64,000 nucleotides of DNA, from assembly GCA_023129715.1 (NCBI GenBank), contig JAGMBO010000070.1, forward strand, positions 1 through 64,000, written 5' to 3'. Below, in pieces: positions 25,699 through 34,125 of the stretch (position 1 is the stretch's first letter; the number at the start of each line of letters is the position of its first letter). The position numbers were made by a program, and so were the translations under genes. Below the pieces are notes generated by a model, which worked only from the letters and a program-made list of their open reading frames with translations, was not told where the DNA came from and searched no databases. The DNA is from Candidatus Eiseniibacteriota bacterium. Its GTDB lineage: Bacteria; Eisenbacteria; RBG-16-71-46; CAIMUX01; WJJG01.

Positions 25699-26970
25699 CT
25701 AGCGCTTCATGTGGAAGCAGATCACCTCCATGGGGATCTCTTCCTCCGGCTCAGCCTCATCGGAACCCACCCCCTGCATCGAGCGGTAGGCGGCCAGCGC
25801 CTGGGTGACGAGCACGAGGCGATCCTCGCCGATCAAGAAGATCGAGTCCTCCCGGGGATTGCCCGGTCCGCGCACGAGAAGCTGCCGCTGGAAGAGCCCT
25901 TCCGCGTCGAAGAGATCGAAGGTCGTCAGGACCCCCGCCGGGCGCTCGCGATCGGCCCGGCTCGTGCGCACCCAGAGTTCGCCCCCGGACCGGCAGTAGA
26001 GTCCGGTGATGTTGGGTTCGGTCTCGAGGATCTCGACATCCTGGGGCGGCGCCGGATAGTTGCGGCCAACCGCATCCATCAGGAGACGCGCCTCGCGAAG
26101 CGCTGGTTGATCCCGTTCCCAGGATTCGTATTGGCGCTCGATCACGCGCTCGAGTTCTCCGTCGGGGGCATAGACCTCGATCGCATAGGCATTGCGCTCA
26201 GGGTTGGCGAAGACGCGTCCATCGGGAGCGACGTCCCAGCGTCCTCCCCAGACGAAATCCATCCCCGCCTCGGAGATGACGAACTCCGCGAAGTTGATCT
26301 GGGAACTCTTCGTCAGATAACGCGTCTGTTCGGTGCCGTCGATCGAGTGGCGGGCGAGGAAGAACTCCTGATCGTTGACCCCCTGGCCGGAGAAACGCAT
26401 GTGTATGCCGCCCAGGACGAGGGCATCCCCCTGGCTGCGCCCGGTGATCAGGACTCCGAAACCGCCCTGGCTTGGATCGCCCGCGCCGATCCGGAACCCG
26501 CCGGCGGGGTCGCCCGCAAGGTCGATGATCACGACCCGGCCCGGAAAGGTCTGCACCATGGCAAGGCTGCGGCCGCCCGGCATGAAGAACAGGTCTGCGG
26601 GGTTGCGGATCTCGCCCGGGCCGTCGCCCTCCCGCGAGAGCGTGCGTAGATGCTCCCCGCCGGGGGAGTAGACCTGCACCTCGCTCAGCTGGCTGTCGAG
26701 CAGGTAAAGATTCCCCAGCGAGTCGGCGAGGATCTGGCTGACGACGCCGAAGAAGAGCTCGTCGTCTTCACCGCCGATGCGCCAGAGTTCCTCGAGAGTG
26801 ATCTCATCGGTACCCTGGAGCGGTTGCGCAGGATTGGGGATGTGCGGTGCTTGCCCCTCGGCCGATGCCCCGGGGGCGAGTCCTCCGCAGACGAGCAGCC
26901 CGGTGAGCAGGAGCGATTCCGCCAGCCGGAGCATCCCGCGTGAATCCCCACATCGATTCCTCTGATCCAT
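25699..26970 (-). CDS. Secreted 6-bladed beta-propeller protein (copy 2)
   Basis: A 423-residue exported protein. The signal peptide (about 13-37, hydrophobic L-L-L-T-G-L-L-V-C-G-G) is followed by a 6-bladed beta-propeller of the NHL-like PF17170 kind. Blade landmarks are W-R-I-G-G-E-D-D-E-L-F-F-G, L-A-D-S-L-G-N-L-Y-L-L-D, V-Q-V-Y-S-P-G-G-E, L-S-R-E-G-D-G-P-G-E-I-R-N-P-A-D and D-G-R-V-F-A-N. The ATG at 26970 is preceded by AGGAGGGG; a GTG at 26994 overlapping the previous stop is the alternative. It is clearly a tandem paralogue of the next gene upstream, with the same order of blade motifs. Such propellers usually bind ligands or proteins rather than catalyse. Its place just ahead of RND adaptor and permease genes suggests envelope work, but its partner is unknown. 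Confidence 0.85.
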   Translation of the reverse strand: MDQRNRCGDSRGMLRLAESLLLTGLLVCGGLAPGASAEGQAPHIPNPAQPLQGTDEITLEELWRIGGEDDELFFGVVSQILADSLGNLYLLDSQLSEVQVYSPGGEHLRTLSREGDGPGEIRNPADLFFMPGGRSLAMVQTFPGRVVIIDLAGDPAGGFRIGAGDPSQGGFGVLITGRSQGDALVLGGIHMRFSGQGVNDQEFFLARHSIDGTEQTRYLTKSSQINFAEFVISEAGMDFVWGGRWDVAPDGRVFANPERNAYAIEVYAPDGELERVIERQYESWERDQPALREARLLMDAVGRNYPAPPQDVEILETEPNITGLYCRSGGELWVRTSRADRERPAGVLTTFDLFDAEGLFQRQLLVRGPGNPREDSIFLIGEDRLVLVTQALAAYRSMQGVGSDEAEPEEEIPMEVICFHMKR

Positions 26971-26990
26971 GTCCCCTCCTGGAATTGAGG

Positions 26991-28226
26991 TCACGAGGCG
27001 ATTCGGTAGTAGACGACCTCCATGGGAGCGGGCTCCTCGTCCTCCTCGGATTCGACAGTCGCGCCTTGCATGGCCATTGCGGCATCGACAAGCCCCTTGA
27101 CCAACAGCATGCGATCGTCGCCGATGAAGAAGAGCCCATCCTCGAGCCCATCGCCTTCGCAGGCCACCGCGACCTGCCGGCTGAAGTCCCCCTGTGCATC
27201 GAAGACATCGTAGGTCTGCATGATGCCTTCGGGTTGATCGACGGTGCCGCGGCTGCTGAGCACCCAGATCTCTCCCCCCGGACCCACGCGGATCGAGGTC
27301 AGGGCCGGTTCGTTCTTGCCGATCTCGGTCTTGACCTCGCCGGGGAATTGACGGGTTTGCGCGTCGATGGCCGCCTCGATGCGCGCCATTTCCTTCTCGG
27401 TCCGCGGCCGCTGTTCAAAGGCGCGCTCGATCACCCGCTCGGGCGTACCGTCGGGAGCGAAGACCTCGATGGCGTAGCGGTTGCGGAACGAGGCGGCGTA
27501 GACTTCACCGCGGGGCCCGATCGCCCAACGGCGCGGATAGACGAAGTACTGATCCTCCTCGTTGATCTCGAAGTTCTGGAAATCGAGGCGGGATTCCTTC
27601 GAGAGGAAACGTGTCTGCTCTTCTCCCTCGAGAGTGCAGCTCGCCAGGTAGCTCGTCCGATCCTGGCCCCCCTCGACTTGGCCGATGTGGATGCCGGCGA
27701 TGACGATGTCATCCTTGCGCGAACGCCCGTCGAGCAGCACCGAGAAGCCGCCCTGCGTCGGATCGGCACCCCCGATCGTGATCGTCCCCGCCGGGTTGCC
27801 GTCACGGTCTAGGCGGACGATCTTGCCCGGAAAAAGCTGCACGAGGCCGAGCGTGCTGTCGGGGAGAAAGAAGAGATCGGCAGGACTGCGCACCTCCCCG
27901 GGGCCCTCCCCTTCACGCGAGAGCGTAGCGAGCTCTTCCCCGGTGGGGGAGAAGGCCCGCACCTCGGAGAGCTGCGTGTCGAGCAGGTAGACGTTGCCCG
28001 CGGCGTCGCTGACCGCCTGGGTGATCAGGCCGAAGAAAACCTCGCCGTCCTCGCCGCCGGCACGCCAGACTTCTTCCAGACGCAGGGTCTCACGACCCTG
28101 GGCGGGTTCCGCGGGGTTCTTGATGTGGGGAACGCCATCGACGCTGACGACTTCGCCGGCCGTCGCGGGATGGCAAAGGGCAAGCAGACCCAGCAGGGCC
28201 AAGACCAGGCCATGGCGTGGCTTCAT
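26991..28226 (-). CDS. Secreted 6-bladed beta-propeller protein (copy 1)
   Basis: A 411-residue exported paralogue of the protein at 25699-26970. The signal peptide (about 1-24) ends near P-A-T-A-G. The blades follow the same plan: W-R-A-G-G-E-D-G-E-V-F-F-G, V-S-D-A-A-G-N-V-Y-L-L-D-T-Q-L-S-E-V, L-S-R-E-G-E-G-P-G-E-V-R-S-P-A-D, G-P-R-G-E-V-Y-A, and the C-terminal acidic stretch E-S-E-E-D-E-E-P before P-M-E-V-V-Y-Y. A GGAGG lies seven bases before the ATG at 28226; an in-frame ATG two codons earlier is too close to it. The pair arose by duplication and diverged, since the middle regions differ greatly. A gap of about 150 bp separates it from the M16 peptidase upstream. Function beyond binding is not known. 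Confidence 0.85.
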   Translation of the reverse strand: MKPRHGLVLALLGLLALCHPATAGEVVSVDGVPHIKNPAEPAQGRETLRLEEVWRAGGEDGEVFFGLITQAVSDAAGNVYLLDTQLSEVRAFSPTGEELATLSREGEGPGEVRSPADLFFLPDSTLGLVQLFPGKIVRLDRDGNPAGTITIGGADPTQGGFSVLLDGRSRKDDIVIAGIHIGQVEGGQDRTSYLASCTLEGEEQTRFLSKESRLDFQNFEINEEDQYFVYPRRWAIGPRGEVYAASFRNRYAIEVFAPDGTPERVIERAFEQRPRTEKEMARIEAAIDAQTRQFPGEVKTEIGKNEPALTSIRVGPGGEIWVLSSRGTVDQPEGIMQTYDVFDAQGDFSRQVAVACEGDGLEDGLFFIGDDRMLLVKGLVDAAMAMQGATVESEEDEEPAPMEVVYYRIAS

Positions 28227-28383
28227 CAGCATACCTCCATCGGTTTCCAGTTGCTGGTCGTAAGCCCCGCCCGGCTCGACCGGATCTGTGATCCGGAGTT
28301 TCAGCGCTTCGGATACGTACGGGACGCGTGCTCAGTAGGTTACATCGCCGGTCGGCCAGCGTAACGGATCCGGCGGCCGGGCG

Positions 28384-31359
28384 CTACTCGACCGTGATCA
28401 GGAGCGCCGCCGGGGACTCCGCCAGGCGAACGAGGGCCCGCTGCACGCGTTCCGGGGGCACGGAGGGCAGCATCTCGGCCTCCCGCCACCAGGCGAGCGG
28501 GGGCCTGCCGTCCCGGACCGCCCAGATCGAGGCCATCGCCTGGTTGAGGCGGGTTTCCTGCCGCCGGACCATCCGGCCGTAGAGGGCGTTGGCTTCGCGG
28601 CGCACCGCCTCCGCCCCGGCCAGCGAGGAGGCCTGGCGGCGCCCAGCGCCGAACCCCTCGGCCATCGCGTCGATATTCTCCCGGCGCGTTCCCGCCCCGG
28701 CGAGGTAGATCCATCGGTTGCCGACCCGCCTCAGCCCCGCGCCGATGCCGTAAGCCATCCCGCGCTCCTCCCTCAGATCGAAGGCCAGGTGGGAGGAGAG
28801 CAGCGCGGTCGCGATCCGCAGCGCACCGGCGTCATCGCCTTGCGTCCCGGAATCCTCCCCGGGCATGGAGACGGCTTCCAGCACATAGCCACGCGCCCCT
28901 CCGCCGGAGAGATCGACCTGGCCGGCCGCCGCGGAAAGGCGCGCCGCCGCGCGTGCTCCGATTTCAGCGCGCTCCATCCAGAGGGGGTAGCGTTCGGGGG
29001 TGAACCCGAGTGTCGCCGAGGGTTCGGGCGCTAGGGGAGGGAGGAGATCAGCGAGCGGCCCCAGGATGTCGCCGGGCGGCAGACTGCTGACCACTCCGAC
29101 CCAGATCCGCCGCGGGTCGAGGAGCCGGCGATGGTAGGCCTCTAGCTCATCAACACCGATCCGCGCCAGGCCGGCCGGCAGGCCATAGGGGGAACGCGCC
29201 TCGGGATGGCCTTGCCCGAACAGCACGCCCGCGAGGTGCTCGCGGGCGTGCGTTCCCGCCTGGGAGGCCTCCCGCTGGAGCCGGGCGAGCATCTGGGCGC
29301 GAGCTCGTTCGATCAGCTCCGGGTCGAGCCGCGGCGTCTGCAGCATCTCGGCGAGCAGGACCAGGGCTTCGTGCGCATGCTCCTCCAGGGCCTGGAAGCG
29401 AATGAAGGAGAAATCCGCACGGGTGTAACGGTCATCGAAGGGCAAGAAGGGACGGTCCGCGGTCTGGAGCTGGGCCCCGATCGCATCGAGCGCCTGGGTG
29501 AGGGCCGCCTCGTCGAGCCGCTCGGTCGCCGTGCCCATCAGTGTGTGGAGAAGTTCGGTGATGCCTTCTTCGCCCTCGGGTTCAAGGTAGTTGCGGCCAT
29601 CGATGAGCACGTAGATCGCCAAGACCCCATTCGCCGGAGCCTGAAGAAGCAGGACGCGTGAGTGATTGGCAAGCGTGGTATCGACAATGGAGTAGGGGAT
29701 TACGCTCATATCTTCATAAGCGCTATCGTCTGTGACCTCTATATCACTTGATGGCAAAGACTTCGGAATACGATGCACCTCCCGCTCAGCGAGGCTGCCT
29801 TCACGGATCGCCTGTACGCCGATGGTGAGGACCGGTCCCGGCAACACCGTCCGCAGCATCCCGAACGTCTCGGCGCTGCCCAGGTGTCCAATCCGCTGAG
29901 GATAGCTCTGCAGTCCTGCAACCCCTTCCAGGGACACGCGTTCGGACACAAGTGGGGCAAACATGTATGAGCGCTCCCGCCCATAGCGCAGGGCGGCACG
30001 TTCAGAAATCCGCCAGGCAGCCAGCCGCGCCTCCGGGAGCGGCTCGATCTCACCGAGGGCAGCGTCGACGGCAGCGCGAAGATCCCGGAGCGAGAGGTGG
30101 GGGGCGAGCTCGATGTCGATCAGCAGGCGGCCGAAGCCGGGGCCTGATTCGAGATAGCCCTGCCAGCCGAGAATCCCTTCGGGAATCCGCTGTTGGAGGG
30201 CCTGAGCGACCGGCGAGCCAAGGTCACCGAGATAGAGATCGATGGCTGCCTCGGCGGCCAACGCCCCGGCTTCGGTGGGTGCCGGAGCATCCCAGACCAT
30301 CCGCAGGCGCGAGTGGCTGAGCGGAAGAGCATGCAGGCGGGTCTCCGCGACCACCGGTGCCGCGGGGGCCTGCGGAGGGTGCCACGAGGCGCCGCTGGGC
30401 CGTACACGCCCGAAGTAGTGCTCGAGCGAGTCGATCGCTGCCGAGGTCTCGAAACCGCCCAGCAGCAGGATCTGCATGCGCTCGGGGACATAGGCCCGCT
30501 GATAGAATGCATAGACCTCATCGCGCTCCAGGGCCGCAATCGAGCCTTCCGTGCCGAGCACCGCGCGTCCATAGCTGGACTCCGGATAGGTTTCCGCCTG
30601 GAGCAGCCGCTCGAGCGCGTAGTGCTGCGAGTCGCGATCCTTGGCGAGCTCTTCGAGGATGATGCCGCGTTCCTTCTCGAACTTTTGCGGAGCGAACGTC
30701 GAGTGGAAGAGCATGTCCGACTGCAGGTCGAGGGCGTTTCCGAGATAGGCCGACGGCATCGCCATCATGAAGGCGGTATGGCTGCGCCGGGTGAAGGCAT
30801 TGTTGAAGCCCCCGTAGAGGTCGGTCTCGTCATAGAGCTGCTTCTGCGATCGGGATGTCGTCCCATTGAAGAGCATGTGCTCGAGGAAGTGCGAAGCCCC
30901 GGCGAGCCGGGCACTCTCGTAGGCCGAGCCGCTCGAGACAACCACAATCGAGGTCACCATGCGGCTGGTGGCATCGGGAAAGAGGTAGACCGGAATGCCA
31001 TTGCCGAGCCAGAGACGCTCGCCCGATTGGCGCGCCTCGGCCACCAAGCTGGAGACAAGGCCAGCCTGGAGCGCCATCGCGAGGGAATCCACCGGTGCAT
31101 CGCCGTCCACACCCCGCATGCCGGGCGGCATCTTGCCGGGCATACCACCCGGCATGCCGGGGGGCATCTTGCCGGGCATACCACCCGGCATCCCGGCGGG
31201 CGTCGCTGCCGCCTCCATCCATCCCTGAGCGCAAAGGGTGAGCACCGCCACCAGGAGCCAGCTGCCGCGCGCCGCATGGCCGGTCACATGGCGGTGGCGA
31301 TTGATCAAGCCGCCCAGGTTGAGAAGTCTGCCGCGGCGAAATCCTCCCGTTCGTCTCAT
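28384..31359 (-). CDS. Exported M16-family zinc metallopeptidase, two-domain
   Basis: A 991-residue insulinase-type protease. An N-terminal signal/anchor (about 32-46) is followed by a Met/Pro/Gly repeat (55-82). The first M16 domain then has the inverted zinc motif H-F-L-E-H at 157-161, and Glu237 exactly 76 residues after the last His, the spacing expected for the third zinc ligand. F-N-N-A-F-T-R-R-S-H-T-A-F follows the family pattern. The second half is the usual inactive M16_C-type pair of domains. It is therefore a complete pitrilysin/processing-protease-type pair in one chain, acting outside the inner membrane on peptides or small unfolded proteins. AAGGAG sits seven bases before the ATG. 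It heads the minus-strand series M16, propellers, RND. A short AT-rich patch at 29701-29760 differs from the rest of the gene. Confidence 0.92.
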   Translation of the reverse strand: MRRTGGFRRGRLLNLGGLINRHRHVTGHAARGSWLLVAVLTLCAQGWMEAAATPAGMPGGMPGKMPPGMPGGMPGKMPPGMRGVDGDAPVDSLAMALQAGLVSSLVAEARQSGERLWLGNGIPVYLFPDATSRMVTSIVVVSSGSAYESARLAGASHFLEHMLFNGTTSRSQKQLYDETDLYGGFNNAFTRRSHTAFMMAMPSAYLGNALDLQSDMLFHSTFAPQKFEKERGIILEELAKDRDSQHYALERLLQAETYPESSYGRAVLGTEGSIAALERDEVYAFYQRAYVPERMQILLLGGFETSAAIDSLEHYFGRVRPSGASWHPPQAPAAPVVAETRLHALPLSHSRLRMVWDAPAPTEAGALAAEAAIDLYLGDLGSPVAQALQQRIPEGILGWQGYLESGPGFGRLLIDIELAPHLSLRDLRAAVDAALGEIEPLPEARLAAWRISERAALRYGRERSYMFAPLVSERVSLEGVAGLQSYPQRIGHLGSAETFGMLRTVLPGPVLTIGVQAIREGSLAEREVHRIPKSLPSSDIEVTDDSAYEDMSVIPYSIVDTTLANHSRVLLLQAPANGVLAIYVLIDGRNYLEPEGEEGITELLHTLMGTATERLDEAALTQALDAIGAQLQTADRPFLPFDDRYTRADFSFIRFQALEEHAHEALVLLAEMLQTPRLDPELIERARAQMLARLQREASQAGTHAREHLAGVLFGQGHPEARSPYGLPAGLARIGVDELEAYHRRLLDPRRIWVGVVSSLPPGDILGPLADLLPPLAPEPSATLGFTPERYPLWMERAEIGARAAARLSAAAGQVDLSGGGARGYVLEAVSMPGEDSGTQGDDAGALRIATALLSSHLAFDLREERGMAYGIGAGLRRVGNRWIYLAGAGTRRENIDAMAEGFGAGRRQASSLAGAEAVRREANALYGRMVRRQETRLNQAMASIWAVRDGRPPLAWWREAEMLPSVPPERVQRALVRLAESPAALLITVE
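31127..31198 (-). repeat. 36-nt tandem repeat coding a Met/Pro/Gly-rich linker
   Basis: Two near-identical 36-nt units begin at 31127 and 31163 (plus-strand reading GGCATCTTGCCGGGCATACC and onward), differing at about two positions near the unit end, with partial copies on each side. Translated on the minus strand they give G-M-P-G-G-M-P-G-K-M-P-P units just after the signal sequence of the M16 peptidase. The near identity at DNA level shows a recent duplication. Confidence 0.85.
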
Positions 31360-32214
31360 TGGCTTGCTCCTTGGCTAGGCCTTGTGGCGTGCTCCTTAGC
31401 TACGTTCTGCTGCGAGGAGCCCTCGTTCCGGGGGCGGCTGCCTATCTCGACTCAACCATCCTCGGCTCAACCATTTTCTGAGGTCCCGAGCGGGTGCATC
31501 CAGGACTCGAGGATCTGGGACCAATGGAACTCAGGGGATCTGCGACCAAAATGCCTCTGGTGGGGAGCTTGGCCGAGTTCGTGAATGTACGTCGTATAAG
31601 AATCATTATGTCAACCTGCACCCAACTACACTACCAACCTAGCCAAACCGCTCCCCTGTCCGTCAACTGCTTCAGTCGTGCAGTTTGCCACATCGCGCCA
31701 CCCACTTCACGCATCCTGCATCCTGCGCGCGGGTGCCAACAAGGAAAGTCAACGCTCGCGCGCCGGAGGCCATGGTCTTGCGCGGCCTTGTGCACGGTGG
31801 TCTCTGGCGAGCGGGACCTGTCGCGGGCGACTGCGCTTGTGCCTAAGCGGCAGTGTCGGCGCTTGTTGGGCATGCGGGCGGCCGGAGGCCTGCAGTGCTT
31901 ACGGCAGACCACGGGAGTTTTGGCGGCGGCGGATCGGGGTCACGCCGGTGAGCCGGTGGAGGATGGCACGAGCGATGCAAGGATAGTGATCCGAGAGCGG
32001 TTCTGACAAGGGATCCAAGGCAAGAACGAACCCCGCTCTCAGCTTGGAGGGAGCGGCCTGGTCTGTACGTGAGCATCCCGTGGGGCCGAGGCCCAAAAGA
32101 CAAGCGTGGTGACCATAATGCGGTCCTCACGGCACGGTGGACGCGGACTCTCCCTCCTCGAATCTTGCGGCGGCTGAATGGCGGTCGCGGATCTCCGGCT
32201 ACGGCCCCAGGTCC
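31360..32214. other. Gene-free region between the M16 peptidase and holA
   Basis: About 855 bases have no open frame I would defend as a gene. Short frames (31494-32006 plus, 31843-32439 minus) give low-complexity peptides without resemblance to any family, and the minus one runs through a terminator. Base composition is less GC-rich than neighbours between about 31560 and 31690. The part next to 31360 should hold the promoter for the minus-strand M16 gene. I saw no RNA-gene core motifs, mobile-element ends or tandem array. It may be a decayed gene or untranslated DNA. Confidence 0.45.
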
Positions 32215-32251
32215 AAAAAAGTCGCGGGGTGTGCCTTGAGGCACACCCCGC
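32215..32251 (-). terminator. Rho-independent terminator after holA
   Basis: A perfect 12-bp stem, GCGGGGTGTGCC at 32224-32235 pairing with GGCACACCCCGC at 32240-32251, encloses the tetraloop TTGA. On the minus strand the stem is followed by GAC and then six T residues (AAAAAA at 32215-32220 on the plus strand). It lies 73 nt past the holA stop and ends the lptE-holA transcript. Confidence 0.92.
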
Positions 32252-32324
32252 CTTTGCTTCTGTCTGATCCTGAGCAGCACCGGCGCCCTGCGACGCCACC
32301 CACGCTTTCTGCAAGCGCATCTGC

Positions 32325-33410
32325 CTAGCTGGTGCCCCCGCGCGAACGAGCCCGCTCGAGATGGGCCAGCACGGTGCCATCCAGAGCGGTGAAATCGTGA
32401 GCACCACTCCACGCGCCCGTTTTCAAGCGCCGCTCCCACTGGTAGCAGCCCCAGAGGAGGCGGCCGAGGAGGTTCTTCTCAGCCACACTCAGGGGCCTCC
32501 CCCCTCGGGGCCGCCCCGGCGGCGAGGGCGCTCCCGGCGCCCCGAAACCAGTGCCTCCCCTACCCTCGGTCAGCTGGCGCGAGAGCGCGTGGCTCAGTTT
32601 CCACCCGAAGCTGAAGGCCGATTCCTCGCCGCGAACCCCTACCAGGCCATCGACGCTCGCCGCCAGATTGCCGGCAACGATGTCCTCGACACAGCCCCAG
32701 GCGGAACCCAAGGCACCGCGCCTCGCCAGCGTGCGCAGATCCGAAGCCGCCAGCCGTCCCTCGCCGTGCAGTAGAGCGATCTTCTCGATCTCGGCTGCGA
32801 GCACGAGCAGGTCGGTGCCCAGCTGGCGCACGATCAGGTCGGCCGCGTCGGACGCGATCCGCAAGCCGAGGCGTTCGCCGCGCTTGCGCACCCAGGTTGC
32901 GGCGCGCTGGGGAAACAGCTGCCAGAAGTCGACGACGGTCACCGCGGAAAGGAAGGCCGCCAGCGTCTTGGAACGTCGGGCAAGTTCCCGGGAGGTTTGC
33001 GCACTCTCGAGGATCACCGGATTGGGCGGTTTGCCCGCGGCGAGCTGCAGCCAGGCCTCGCGCTCTTTCTGGCCGAGACGGCCGAAACGCTCGAGTCCCT
33101 CCACCCAAACCATGCGATCGCCGCCGAAGAGACCCGCTTGGGACGCCGCCGAGAGAATATCCCCAACGTGGCTCTCGCCGAGACGAAACGAGTCGACCGC
33201 GTAGCGCTCGCGCCCCTGCGCTGCCGACGCATCCCCCAGCAGGGCGCGCTTCATCGCCGCCAGCGCCTCGCGCTTCAGGAATCCCTCGGGCCCGCAGAAG
33301 GCATAGATCCCTACGGGCGGGCCGCTCTCGACCGAACGAAAGAACTCGTCCCAGCGCAGCCGGCGGCCGCCACTCGGTTTTCCCCGCCCGCGCACCCCTC
33401 CAGCCGGCAT
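32325..33410 (-). CDS. holA: DNA polymerase III subunit delta (HolA)
   Basis: The delta subunit of the clamp loader opens the beta sliding clamp. The 361-residue product shows the usual order. An N-terminal AAA+-like domain begins F-F-R-S-V-E-S-G and has Y-A-F-C-G-P-E-G-F-L-K-R-E-A, followed by D-S-F-R-L-G-E, A-G-L-F-G-G-D-R-M-V-W-V-E-G, P-V-I-L-E-S-A, then L-G-L-R-I-A-S-D-A-A-D-L-I-V and L-A-A-E-I-E-K-I-A-L, and the helical collar with L-S-H-A-L-S-R-Q-L. A proline/glycine-rich insert (about 283-302) interrupts the collar. The chosen ATG has GGGAGGAA upstream; a longer frame to 33488 would overlap lptE without need. It follows lptE after 28 nt, the conserved lptE-holA order seen in many proteobacteria (there with leuS upstream, absent here). 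Confidence 0.93.
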   Translation of the reverse strand: MPAGGVRGRGKPSGGRRLRWDEFFRSVESGPPVGIYAFCGPEGFLKREALAAMKRALLGDASAAQGRERYAVDSFRLGESHVGDILSAASQAGLFGGDRMVWVEGLERFGRLGQKEREAWLQLAAGKPPNPVILESAQTSRELARRSKTLAAFLSAVTVVDFWQLFPQRAATWVRKRGERLGLRIASDAADLIVRQLGTDLLVLAAEIEKIALLHGEGRLAASDLRTLARRGALGSAWGCVEDIVAGNLAASVDGLVGVRGEESAFSFGWKLSHALSRQLTEGRGGTGFGAPGAPSPPGRPRGGRPLSVAEKNLLGRLLWGCYQWERRLKTGAWSGAHDFTALDGTVLAHLERARSRGGTS

Positions 33411-33438
33411 AGCTAACGGTTCCTCCCTCGCCGCACCC

Positions 33439-34038
33439 CTACCACTGCTCGAGCACTTGGGCGAGGATGTCCTGCGCCAGATCGGCAATCGCCGCCTCGC
33501 GCGCCTCCTCCTCGCTGGCCGGCAATCCTCCGCCCGTGCTCGCGGTCGTTTCCGCAGGGTACGTGGCGGTCGCTTCGAGCCGCTCGTTCGACCAGAGGTC
33601 GCGGTTCTTCACGCGGTCCTTGAGCACCACCGCCAGCCGCACGACCACGATGTAGGCCTCGGGCTCCTGACTGGCGGTATAGCTGTAGACCTTGCGCTCG
33701 TACTGCGTGACCCTTCCCTCGAGCACGCAATCGGCATTCGCCTCCCGCGCCAGCTTGAGGCGATTGTCTTCGAGGAAGCGATCGCTGATCCCCCGCGTGA
33801 CCTCATCGCCAATCGTGGCATCCAGCGACTCGTTCGCAAAGACCGGGATCGCGATCGACTGAATGTGGCTGGGGAGCGAGGAACCTGAGAACGAGTAGGC
33901 ACAGGCCGCGGCCACCAGGGCAACGACCAGACAGGATCCCAGGAAGGACGCCGCGCCTCCGCACCACCCGGGCGAGGCCGGGTCACCCGCGACCACCCCG
34001 TCGCGAAGCGCTCGTGCGGCTTCCTTCTCTGGCGGCAT
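33439..34038 (-). CDS. lptE: LptE, LPS-assembly lipoprotein
   Basis: A 199-residue protein matching the LptE/RlpB family, which plugs the LptD barrel and helps insert lipopolysaccharide in the outer leaflet. After a hydrophobic segment, a loose lipobox (V-A-A-A-C, Cys46) is followed by Y-S-F-S-G-S-S-L-P-S-H-I-Q-S-I-A-I-P-V-F-A-N, the typical LptE opening, then T-R-G-I-S-D-R-F-L-E-D-N-R-L and the C-terminal D-L-A-Q-D-I-L helix. The N-terminal region before the membrane segment (about 32 residues) is longer than normal, so a later start is possible, though TGGAG five bases before this ATG supports it. Placement immediately before holA confirms the call. It shows the organism makes LPS or a similar glycolipid. 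Confidence 0.88.
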   Translation of the reverse strand: MPPEKEAARALRDGVVAGDPASPGWCGGAASFLGSCLVVALVAAACAYSFSGSSLPSHIQSIAIPVFANESLDATIGDEVTRGISDRFLEDNRLKLAREANADCVLEGRVTQYERKVYSYTASQEPEAYIVVVRLAVVLKDRVKNRDLWSNERLEATATYPAETTASTGGGLPASEEEAREAAIADLAQDILAQVLEQW

Positions 34039-34125
34039 AGCAACTCCAGCGTGCCAGGAAGCGGATCCGATATCCTCTCGCCCGCGGGTGCGTCTGGTTA
34101 CGATCAGCGGCCCCGCGGATGACGG

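Noticed and set aside
28280..28296. Terminator between the M16 and propeller genes
   Set aside because: CCGGATC-TGT-GATCCGG is a short stem (7 bp) with no T-run on the minus strand; too weak to list as a terminator.
31843..32439. 198-aa minus-strand gene
   Set aside because: It runs through the holA terminator hairpin and into holA, and its product is Arg/Pro/Ser-rich with no motif.
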